Shown here: positions 39,701 to 51,700 of the stretch, in pieces
How the letters are laid out: every line of letters starts with the position of its first letter
How positions within the stretch are numbered: the first letter of the stretch is position 1
Assembly (NCBI GenBank): GCA_030220185.1
Contig: JASPKZ010010272.1
Span: 4,513,501 to 4,577,500, forward strand
From: Diploptera punctata
Lineage: Eukaryota; Arthropoda; Insecta; Blattodea; Blaberidae
Direction of reading: 5' to 3'
Length of the DNA: 64,000 nucleotides
Program-made: the position numbers and the translations under genes
Notes under the pieces: generated by a model
Databases searched by the model: none
The model's input: the letters and a program-made list of their open reading frames with translations, nothing else
Told to the model about the DNA's origin: nothing

Positions 39701-42700
39701 AAAGTACATATCATTAATATGTCCCTGTGAAAATATAGTTATATATTTCTATTAAATTAATATTAAGAAGCTAAAGCTGTTACTATGATTGAAATAAGTA
39801 TATCAAAGTACACAACTAAATTATAGTAATCAAATGGTAAAGAGAAAAATTGAATAAAAATGTTTTCTCTTTACCGTTTGATTATATATTTCTAATCGTA
39901 CCTGCAATTTTATCCCGTTTGTATTGATTTGCATGTGAAGATCTGAAATTTGTTGGATATTAGCCTGTAGTGTTTCACATGGCAGAACCGCGTAGAACAC
40001 AATAAAAAAACAACTTTGGTGTCATTCTGAATATAAAAACATAATCATTTTCCCTGTCCGTATTAACCCATTTAAATCGGATGACGAGCTGAGGTCGCAT
40101 GACGTTCTTAAGCACTAAAATCGTATGACGACCTGTGGTCGCGCAGTGTAGAGATCGAAAAAACGAATTTTTAGTTTATTTTGCTGCTCATAGATATCTG
40201 TTACATACACTTTTTCTTCTTCTACACATCCACAAGAATGCTATTTCATCCCCTCCATGCCATTTAGAAATTTCCAGAACGAGTTTTACCCTAAGAAAGA
40301 ACATGTGTCAGTTGTAAGAAAAATGGCGCCAAGGAAAGTTAAGGGTAGTGACAGTGATGGAATTAGGAAATTATTAGAGCGTGAATTAGGCAGTGATTCA
40401 GAAGTTTCTGATATATTTAGTGATGAGAGAAGTATTGATGAATCTATAAGTGATTCAGAAGCAACTTCTGCTGAAGAAGAGAGCGGTGAGAGTGATAATG
40501 AACTTATTGTCCTGCCACCTGCAAAAAAACATAGCCGTATCACGCCAAGTGATTGGAAGTGGGTGAAATCTGAGAATAACCCTGTTGTATATCAGTTTAG
40601 TGGTGATAGTGGTGTGTGTAATGAGATTAAAAATCAATATGAATATCAATCTCCTTCTGAACTACAAATATTTTTAGATTATATGGACCCTTTGTTTTCC
40701 GTAATAACTAAGGAAACTAATGACTACGCAAGGGAGCAGTTAGCGAATCCTGAAAGAAAGAGAAAGAAAGATGACGATAAATGGTTTGATGTGACAGAAG
40801 ATGAGATGAAAGGCTATTTTTCGCTAGTGATACTAATGTCACAAGTACGAAAATCACGCTTACAACTGTACTGGTCTAAAAATAGATGCATCGAAACACC
40901 AATCTATGGGGAAACGATGAGTAGAGAGAGATTTCAACTTATCTCTCGTTTTTCTTCATTTCGCAAATGACAGAAATGCTATAGATCTGGACAAACTGAA
41001 AAAGATTAGGCTAATCATAACACACCTGTCAGAGAAATTTAGTAATCTCTACTCACCTGCACAAGACATGGTACTAGATGAGAGCCTAATGAAATTCAGA
41101 GGTCGATTATCGTATGTACAGTGTAACCGTTCTAAGCGTTCGCGTTTTGGAATAAAGGTATACAAAATATGCGAGTCGTCTACTGGATATTGTCATTCTT
41201 TTAAAATTTACATCGGAGATGACATTACTGATCCTACACTTCCTGCCAGTACAAATGTTGTATGGACATGTGTCAACCATTGTTTGACCAAGGACACACT
41301 CTCTTCTTAGATAACTGGTACACTTCACCAGATCTTTGTAAGAGATTGATATCCCGTAAAACAAATGTAATAGGCACTGTTAGGCCTACTAGAAGAGAGA
41401 TGCCCAGCGATATTTCTAGCAAGAAAATGAAGCCTGGCGAGTATGAAATCTGGTCAGCTAACCATATTCTTTGTGTAAAGTGGAAGGACAATAAAGATGT
41501 TCACTTTCTTTCCTCTAAGCATCGATCAGCTGACATTAGGGGCACTGGAAAATTAAAAAGAAAGAGAGGTCAACAACCAAGAGAAGAAAGAAAGAAACCA
41601 GCTTGTGCTATCGAATACCAGAAGGGAATGGGAGGGGTAGACCTCCAGGATCAAGTAACTGCCCTTTTTCCTATTATGAGAAGGACAGTCAAGGGGTATC
41701 GCAAGATATTTTTTTATTTACTTGATATATGTGTTTACAACTCCTTCATAGTCCACAACAAGCTAACTGGCAGCAAGAAAAAAACTTTCTCTGACTTCAG
41801 GATCGCCCTTGCAACCCAGCTACTTGAAAGTATTCACATGCCTGACTACAATGTACGAGGCCGACCTTCATCTAGTGCTACACCCCTAAGACTACAAGCA
41901 AAAAATTGGGGTCACTTCCCGATGCACATCCCACCCACAGAGAAAAAGAAAAAAAATGTTACTAAACGGTGTGTGGTATGCTACAGCAAAGGAAAAAGAA
42001 GTGAAACTGCATGGCAGTGTGAAAAGTGTAACACTCCACTTCATTTACCGGGCTGTTTCAAGGTCTACCATACCCAGACATCATACTAAATATATCCATT
42101 GGTGAGTACATAATTTCACTAACGTATTTACAGAATTTTAAGCCGGAATATTCAATAGTTCATTTTTAAATTGATTTTTAGTTACTGGAGGTAATATTAA
42201 GCTGCTGCGTTACACTTAAATGCCAGGCAGTAGGACTTGGGATTTAAATCAGGTTTCTTGGGTAGCAGAGCTGGACTTTAAATGAGAGGTGGATGGGTTA
42301 AAATGGATCGGTATATAGAATTTGCCATGCTCTTGCTAGATTGTATGCCACTGACCGTTATTGTGTATTGTCAATTACTGTGTACCTGGTCTCCAGTGCA
42401 GGTACAAATGAATGGAATGGGTATTGAAGGGGAGGATTTGTTATGAGCTCTGAGAACTCAAGCTCCCCATCCTTCAAATATTTGATTGTGCGCTAATTCT
42501 CTTGAATATATATTTGAGTTTGTATTTTTTAACATTCTTATCTCATATGTTAATTTTGTTGGACGATTGTTTCAAAGCTATTCCTCCATCTTCAACTTGT
42601 TCCCAAACTCTTGACTACATTTCAAAGAAATTTCTCAGTACATATGTTAAAAAGTTATTAATTTAAAAGAATTGAACTAGTCATTTACATCTCACCTAAT

Positions 42701-45700
42701 ATGTAGATAGGTAAACATTCCCATGATTGGTGAAAGAATTTCTTTGGCAATAAAGCTTGTAAGAAGAATATACAAATGGAAACCAATATGTACCAGGACA
42801 GCTGGATGCCCAAAAAAACAGATGGCAGGATGATGATATAAATAAAAGATATATTGGAGATGAAAATTTGAAATTGGTCAGTCTGTATCCAGGATAAATC
42901 TAGGTGGAGAAAAATTGTTGAGGAGGCCAAAACTTCAACGAGGTTGTAGTCGCCTACTAAAGAAGAAGAAGAAGAAGAAGAAGAAGAAGAAATATTCCCA
43001 TGAACAGGGAGAACTTCAATCAAGAGACTGTACATAGGCCTAATAAAGGTAGCAATAGAAGATAGCTTTGAAGCAAACATGATCTACAAGAAAATAAATA
43101 GGTTCCAAAAACAATAATTAGTCAAAGAAGGTTCCCTTCAAACTGAAAAAGAAGAAAACAGAAAATATAAGAATTTCACATATCATCCTTTAGCACACAA
43201 TAAATGTTTAAAAAAGTCAATAATTTAACATTAAATTAGTATTGAAAAAATATTTTAGCCTTAATAAATTGATGAAAACTAACGAAAATTAAGAATTGAA
43301 CAAGACAAAAAATTCAGAAATTTACCAGATAAAATCTGGGGGTAATGAGAAAATTAAGAAAAACAAAAAGAAACTTGAACATTAGAAATGTAAAAAAAAT
43401 GGGGAAGTAGAAAAATCTGCTGTAGCTGCTGATGCCGGGTCAGAAAGGCACAGAATTAACTAAAGACAAAATGAATCTTCTTCTTCTTCCTTCCAAGTAT
43501 TAGGCCAAGGCCTGTTACGATCCTATAGAAAATTTTCCCTCCAGCGTTTCATAAGACGGCCTAGAGATCTTTGTCCTCTTGGTATATAATTATAAACAGC
43601 TTTGGGGATCTTTCAAGATGGTGTTTCCAATTTCGTTGGTACTGTTTAATACATTCCAAAATCCTAGACTGTGAGTTCTTTGGATTTATCTGTTTCATAA
43701 TTTTGCCTTCCTTATGAGAATTTCCCGGAAGGCAAAATTAATGAAACAGATAAATCCAAAGAACTCACAGTCTGGGAGAAGATCTACATCCAAAAATGTA
43801 AGGATAGAATTATGAATTTTGAAATTTCTAGGGAAAAGGATTGATTTGGAAGTTTATCAATCAACCAACTGAGGGAAAAAGAATGGGGCTACAAGACTTG
43901 CGCCAACTATCAAATCAACAGTCAGATGCTACCGTATTTGAGAGAAAAATTGTATGCTCAGACTGGGACTCAAACCCAGGATCTTTGGCTTTCTAGGCCA
44001 CTGCTCTACTGACTGAGCAATCTGGGAGAGTTCCAATCTAAACACAAATGCTTCTCTTATATACGCTGTTAGAATTGGCTATCTAGGCCAATGCTCTACT
44101 GACTGAACCATCTGGGTAAGTTCCAATCTAAATGCAAATATTTCACTTATATATGCTGTTAATTCTAACATTAGTAGAGCATTGGCCTAGAAAGCCAAAA
44201 GCCCTGAGTTCAAGTCCCAGTTTGAGCATATAATTTTTCTCTTCAAATATGATGGATCATCATCCATCATTGAGATGTATGAAATGAATAATAAAAACCG
44301 ACAGATGCCAGTTAACGATGAAGGGAAGACGTTTTGAATCTGCTCCTGGATATACAGAAAAAAAAATGAGATGAGGTGTAAAATCTGATCCAATTAATGA
44401 TTATTATATAATACTCACTATTGGGTCTCCCAAAACAGTTTTTTTGAATTTTTATTAGCTTCGTTCTAGATTTAATTAAATCATCATCATCACCACCCGA
44501 ATCAGAGGATTCAGATGCTTCCACAGTAGAACCATGGAGCAATGTAACATGATTAACCATCTCCGGCTCTTTATCACATTGGAAGTTACAGGAACGACAT
44601 AAATATCCCTGTAAAAATTCTCAGAATTAAAACCTGTTTGATCTGCAGTAATTTAACAGGCTAAAATAAGCATTATCATAATACAAACACTAAATAGCGT
44701 GACACAGCATTGAGAATGTCACAAAGGATGTGACGAAACCCTGGAGTTATGAAGTAGGAGGAGTTATGCTAGGAGTTATGAAGTATGAGGTGAGTGAAAT
44801 AAAAAATAAACAATACTAAATAGCAACTATATAACTTACTAAATAACAAGTTAATTTTTTTTCACCAAATGCCCCAGGTTGTCATTTCAACATTTCTGCT
44901 GTTCTCTCTTGGCATGGTCTACTTGTAACTCACTTCTGAGGTTGGGGCACCTGGAAGGCGGGGTTATGCTGCCCCGATGATGTAAGAGTTGATGATGATG
45001 GAAATGATGAGCCAGGAGAGGCCTTAAACTAAACTTAAGCTAATTAGGCAAATATGATATTGATGATAATAATGGCCAGATGGTGTTTGGGGACCATTGG
45101 GCCTTAAAGTTTCTTGACATTTATCTTACAGGTGAGGAAAAACCCCGAAAAAAAAACCTCACCCAGGAAACTTGTCCTAACCATAATTGAACCTGGGCCC
45201 GCTGCATGACAAGGCAGACCTCGAGACCACAGCGGTGGACAAAAAAATATGACATGGATAATTAAGCTTGGTATATTCTTACCTCTTATGGTTGTTTCTG
45301 TTGGACATATGTTTCAAGGCCTGTTGGCCCCATCTTCCAACTATTACAGATTATTATTATTATTTAAAATACGAAATGGAAACTACACACCTCATAAAAA
45401 TGCTTCTTTCAGTTGAACATATTTTTGGAAACCATTATCCCTACTCTAAACAAAATTCCATATTTAACATAAAATTAATAGGAATTCACACTATGAAGTA
45501 TTCATACAATCAACTGAAGTACATATTTAGAACTGACTGATTATTGTCTGAAAATAAGGGAGATTTTCTTTTGAAAATGTTCCCAAGAAAAATAGTTTAT
45601 ATGATGTGACATGTATATATAATTCAAAATTCCATTCTGTTTGAAACTGAGCTGTTGCTTTGGCAACAATAAATAAATTTAGTCTGGGTAATCTTCTAAG

Positions 45701-48700
45701 TACTAATAAAAAGATCAATGTCCCAGATAGTAAGAAATCTGGAATTTAAGTTGGAATTTGGAAACTTGTACTGAAGAACATTTTAGAAATATTAAAAATT
45801 GTGGGGAAATTGAAAAATCTGCAATTACTGCACATAGTTTACTAGACATCATAAAATTGGAAAAGAAACATTTAAAACAATTGGATAAACATATTTGGTT
45901 CGTCTTCCGGGCTTATAGGTCGTGGTCTGGTTGTCTTCATACTCGACGTTTCGTCTACTGCTGCGGTAGACCTCATCAGGAGATACTGCGTGCTCTCTGT
46001 GAACTCCTCAACAGTCGGCTGCAGACTGGCTGGTCATTGGAAACTATCTCTCTATTTATAGGTAAACCCCGGATGGTGGGAGGGTTTTCTTCGCGGTCCG
46101 AGTTTTGTGCCGTTTGCAGAAGTCATAGGCTTCGTTGTCATGTTATGGATCCCAGCACTGCATAACACGACAACAAAGCCTATGACTTCTGCAAACGGCA
46201 CAAAAACAGCACAAAACTTGGACTGCGCAGAAAACCCTCCCACCACTCGGGGTTTAACTATAAATAGAGAGATAGTTTTCAACGACCAGCCAGTCTGCAG
46301 CCGACTGTTGAGGAGTTCACAGAGAGCATGCAGTATCTCCTGATGAGGTCTATCGCAGCAGTAGATGAAACGTCGAGTATGAAGACAACTGGACCATGGC
46401 CTATAAGCCCGGAAGATGAACCAAATATGGATCAAGATGCCGGCCATGATAGCCTACAATTATATATAATTGGATAAACCTTTAGAACTGACAATTTGGG
46501 AGAAGATATACATTCAGAAGAATATATATATATATATATATATATATAGATCGATGAACTTTGATATTCCCAACAAACAAAATTTAATTTCAAAGCTTAT
46601 AAATTCAACCGTAGATGGCAGCACAGAATATGTTGATAATAGAGAAGTTGATGGCCAAAGAATTTTATCAGCCGGAGTTGTGACTGATGATGGACGAGAT
46701 GTCGTCTGAAACCATGGTCTCGTGAAAAGCACGAAATATATGAGTTTCAAAATATTTTCTTGATAAATATTAAATGATTATTACCTTATAATGTTTACTT
46801 CCCAACATTAATTTTAAATTAAATTTGAGTTGTTTTTGACTCACCTCATATTTCTTGATTTTTATGCAGACCTAGGTTTCATTGCTAAACGTCGCGACAT
46901 TCTCGATGCCACTATGTTGCGGAGTTTAGCAACGAAACTTAGGTCTGCAAAAAAATCAAGCAATATGAGGTGAGTCAAAACCAACTCAAATTTAATTAAA
47001 ATAAACCTCATAGTTAATTAAATTAATATTGAGAAGCTAAAGCTATCATTATGATAGAAATAAGTAAATTAATGAACACAATTAAATTATTATAAATTAA
47101 TGGTAAAGAGAAACATTTTTTTTTGTCTGGATTAGCTCAGTGGACAGAGCGTTAGCATGGAAAGCTAAAGGTTCGGAATTTGATTTCCGGTTCAGGCAAA
47201 AAATTTTCTCTTTACCATTGATTTATAAACCTCATAGTGTTATTTCCAACATATATTAAATTAATTTTAAATCTTTTTATTATTGATTTAACATTTCTCA
47301 CTGAAAGATAAATTATATTTGAAGAGAAAAATTCTCGCCTAGACCGAGACTCGAACCCGGGACCCTTGGCTTTCCGGGCCAAGTGCTCAGTTGGTAGAGC
47401 ACTTGGCCCGGAAAGCCAAGGGACCCGGGTTCGAGTCTCGGTCTAGGCAAGAATTTTTCTCTTCAAATATAATTTTAAATCTCCCTAAACACATTCAGAT
47501 GAGAGGAATATATTTTATGAGGTGAGATGTAAAGTTTCCAATTCATATTTTCATTTACTGATGATTACCTCACAATGTCATTTCCCATTAATTTTTAATA
47601 AACAGCAAATTAAATTTTCAAGTTACAAAAGATCTGTATGTTATCCCACCAAACTCTTATAATAAACACATATATATATAACAACAATCAAATGAATCAT
47701 GAATTCTTCTTACCTCATACATTTATGTTTTTTAACACAAAACAGCAGTATCGGGAAATACATCATTCCCATCTTCAGCTGAGTCATGAAAAGAGCTGAA
47801 AATGGAAATTATGTATTTCCCGATACTGCAATTCTGTGTTAAAAAACATAGATGTATGAGGTAAGAAGGATTCACAATTCATTTGATTCTTATTAAGAAA
47901 AAGAAAACCTCATAATGTAAAAAATTCCCAAATTTATTATATTAACATATGTATAATTTTAACCTTATAGGAATTAATACTATGAGTTATATATTAAATT
48001 CAAGATAATTTTATCACCTCACCTAATACTCCATCTTCTAACAAATTAGATAAAGTTTCTCTTAAATTTACACATATATAATTTTATAAAGAAAATATCA
48101 TAAACTAGGTGGCCACAAGGACCATTCGTGAATCTGTAAAGCACTGCATAATGGAAATACAATAATTGTATAAAAAGTGTAAATTTTATTTATCAACTGT
48201 CCTTATTTCCCATAAATTAATAATAAACCTTCTTAATAAAATTAAAATGAGTTATTCATTTCACCTCATACACTCTGTGTTCTTTACAACACAAGAATAA
48301 TTGTTCCTACCTTCAGCCAACTTTACGACTGCTGACTTCATGCCTTCACCATCATCTTTTAAACTACCATCTAGTGTTGAATTGATGAACTTTGAGATAA
48401 AATTTTATTTCTCCCTTTTTTCCTTTAGAAATCAAACCTTGTTCACCAGGAATTTCAAAATTCATGGATCTAAATTTGTTTTATTTTTATACTTGAAGAG
48501 AAAAATTATACGCTCTGATGGGGGTTTGAACCCAAGACCTTTGGCTTTCTAGGCCAATGCTCTACCACTGAGCTACCTGAGGAACTCCAATCTAAATGCA
48601 AATTCTTCTCTTATACACTGTTAATTCCCGATCACAGATACATTTTTTGGCTAAATGTATATCTTTTCCCAAACTCTTAAACATATTTAGATCCATGAAT

Positions 48701-51700
48701 TTTGAAATTCCCGGCAAGCAAGATTTGATCTCAAACTTCCTCAAATCTACACCAGATGGCAGTTTGGAAGATGATGGTGAAGGCATAAAGTCAACAGTCG
48801 TAAAGATGGATGATTACAAGAATGATTATTCCTGAAACCGTGGTCATGTGCTGTAAAGAATACTGAGTGTACAAGGTGAGATGAATAACGACTCACTTTA
48901 ATTTTATTAATTTGAAAGCCTCATAATGTTAATTGTGATCATACGTTTTATGAAATAATAAACCTTCTATTCGTATCTGGTATAAAATAGATTGAGGAAT
49001 GAGATGAGTTGAAGCTGCTATTAATGAAGGTCTATTATATATATATATATATACATACGGTGGACACTGCTTAATTCAACATTTGATAATTCGAATATAA
49101 GTACAATCCCCTTGAAACTCCTATTTAAAATAATGTTAAAAATACATGTATAATTTGACATTTTGAAGCCAACATTTGGATAATTCGAAGCCACAATTCC
49201 ATTTATTGATAATGTAAAGCGTAATCTGAATTCTATAAAAGTTGAAAAATTCCAAGAATTCATCTAGTACCCACATTCCTAGTTGCTTATTGTTAAAGTC
49301 CTGTTAGATGGCAAGCGAACAGGACTGTATTGTCCAGTGCTTTGTGTTGTCGGGTACAGTACAGACACCCACCCCTCACTCATATCCCAAAAACTGAGAA
49401 TAATGCATATACCCTCCCTTACTTTTACTGTACAGGTATACATTTATACATAGAGTACAGTACAGTTAATAACTTCAGTCAGTACAAATCTATTAGTGAC
49501 TCGATTCGCAATATCAAAACGCGGAGAGTACACCAGTTTAACATCGGCAAAATAAAGTTGAAATATTTAGGGAAGTAGAAAAAGGAACAAAGAATAAGTG
49601 TGATATTGCCAAGGAATATGGCATACTGCTGAACACTTTATCCACCTACATAAAGACTAAAGAAAATATAATAGAGAGTTGGAACGTACAAAGTGGTGGA
49701 AGTAGGAAACACATAAGAGGAGGTGAATTTCCTGAAGTTGATGAATGTGTGTTCAAATAATTGCGTGATCGTAACATACCACTGAGTGGCCCATTAGTGT
49801 GTGCCAAGGCCGAAGAATTTGCGGAAAAGTTGGTACGAATTGAATGAATCGTGAATTCTTCTTAACTCGTACGTCTATGATTTTTAAACACAGCACTGCA
49901 GTATCAGCGACTATCGTCAGGTCGTGAAAACAGCTGAGGATGGTGACGATGGTCGCTGATACTGCAGTGCTGTGTTTAAAAAAACATAGAAGTATGAGGT
50001 AAGAAGAATTCACGATTCATTCAATTCTTATTAATAAAACCTCAATGTTAAACATTCCCAAATTTATTACATTAAAAGAAAAGTTGGTGTTAAAAATTTT
50101 AAAGCAAGTGGAGGTCGGTTCAATGTTTTCAGAAAAGAAATGGCATTTCATTTAAAAATGTGTGCGGTGAGAGTGCTTCAGTTAATAGGGAAACAACTAA
50201 TGAGTGGATTAATGGATTACTGAATTCACAAGGAATTATGAATCAAAAGATATCTTTAATGTGGATAAAACTGGACTTTTCTTCAAGTGTATGCCTAACA
50301 AAACATTCACTTTTAAGGGGGAGTAGTCTTGTACTGAAGTGATTTAATCTTGTGTCAAACTACTAGGACTGCACATTTTATGACAAAATATGGAAATTAA
50401 AAGGTGAGTTACAAAGCATGTTAATTGCAGTATTTGCATGAAATAAATTTATTTCAGGGTACAGTACTATGTAAAATAAAGTGTCTCTTATTGATTCAAA
50501 GTTTCGATAATTCAAATTTTTAAAAATTCCCCCTTGAGTTCGAATTAAAAAGTGTCCACTATACATATTAGGGTGTCCCAAAAAAATCAAAGTCTTTTAT
50601 TTTTAACGTATACCTTCTTAATTTATTTGTATAAAGCTAAAACAATTGTAAGTACAATTTAATGTATGTAGGCCCACAGCAACCCATGCCAATTTGCTTC
50701 GAAACATGTCAATACTTGCAAACTTTGAAAAGAAAATTTGAACAATTGTTTTTTATTGTAAAAGAGTAAATAGTTATATGTTCTGGGCATATTGATATTT
50801 TATTTACTAAATAAAATGTTAGTTCTAGAACCCTTCTATACTAACCCAGTGCAAATTTTCATGTCTTATGTTTGCATGAAGTCGGCACGGGTTGTCAAGG
50901 ATCCAATCACAATAATATTTATTAATTAAATAAAAATAAAACGTAGTTTTATTTGATTTTCATATTTATTATATAATTCAGTGACAGCTGTTTCGGTACA
51001 CTGTACCTTCTTCAGACATGTTAACAAATTATTCATAATTCACCAACTCAATTGATTATTATACAATAATATTTGTTATTCGAGTTATTGAGGTCAAATA
51101 GGAAAAAAAAAAAAAAAAGAAGAAGAAGAAAGAAAGAATAAGAAAGAAACAAAAAAAGAAAGAAAGAAAGAAAAGAGGGAATACGTATTTGACATTACGA
51201 AAAAACCTCCTTTATGTCTTGGGTCACCCTAATACATACATATATATTATATATATATATATATATTCTTCTTCCTCTATGCATGAAAACTTGTTGCATG
51301 TTCATTCATTCATTCATATATATAATGTATATGGGTTCAGAGCACTTTTCAAATAGGAGATTAAAATTACCATCTCATGACTTCACAAGTGAATTAGTGA
51401 AATAGGATCCTTGTATCCAAAAAATCAAAGCTGATTAAAATGTCACTCAGTGACTTGCAGATGACAGTAAAGGCAATTAAGTAGATACAATTATAATACC
51501 TAACAAATACTGAATGAATTACCTTCTTAGGTGCAAGAGGACAATTAGTGAAATGCTCAATAATAGCTTCAAATGAATCAGCACTATATGTACAGCCAAC
51601 ATGACGGCAGTGAGCTTTGCCACTATTAATCAAGGAGCGTTTCCATGCTCCACGTGCATAGTTACTTATATCCACACCTCCAACAGATTTATACAATTCA

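Larger units (their letters stand above)
45891..46467. mobile_element. Foldback with two hammerheads (retrozyme-like), 12-bp TSD
   Basis: AATTGGATAAAC at 45879-45890 and 46468-46479. Arms start ATATTTGGTTCGTCTTCCGG and fold at about 46145. Each arm has a CTGATGA...GAAACGTC motif. About 240-bp arms contain no PLE code. The right end is 40 bp longer (GGATCAAGATGCCGGCC). Confidence 0.85.
45750..46810 (+). pseudogene. PLE 3' part, interrupted by a foldback element
   Basis: GTGGEIEKSAITAHSLLDI-like code at 45760-45890, a 577-bp insertion, then KPLELTIWEKIYIQKN at 46471-46525, a (TA)n expansion, MNFDIPNKQNLISKLINST, hammerhead, tail TACCTTATAATGTTTACTTC. Confidence 0.75.
49058..50561 (+). mobile_element. 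Tigger/pogo DNA transposon, degenerate
   Basis: TA at 49056-49057 and 50562-50563. Ends CGGTGGACACTGCTTAATTC and the complement of GAATTAAAAAGTGTCCACTA. It contains a transposase remnant and a 243-bp foldback insertion. Without the insertion it is about 1.26 kb, so internally deleted. Confidence 0.8.
50571..51229. mobile_element. MITE with TA duplication carrying a hammerhead insertion
   Basis: TA at 50569-50570 and 51230-51231; ends GGGTGTCCCAA and TTGGGTCACCC are inverted. A purine-rich run (A17, then GAA/GAAA repeats) fills 51102-51180. Non-coding. Confidence 0.7.

Noticed and set aside
41068..41310. Independent short protein between the piggyBac frames
   Set aside because: It is the middle segment of the frameshifted transposase.
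45758..46447. ORFs of 130 residues on both strands at 45.8-46.4 kb
   Set aside because: They run across the palindromic foldback and mirror each other; produced by the inverted repeat, not a gene.
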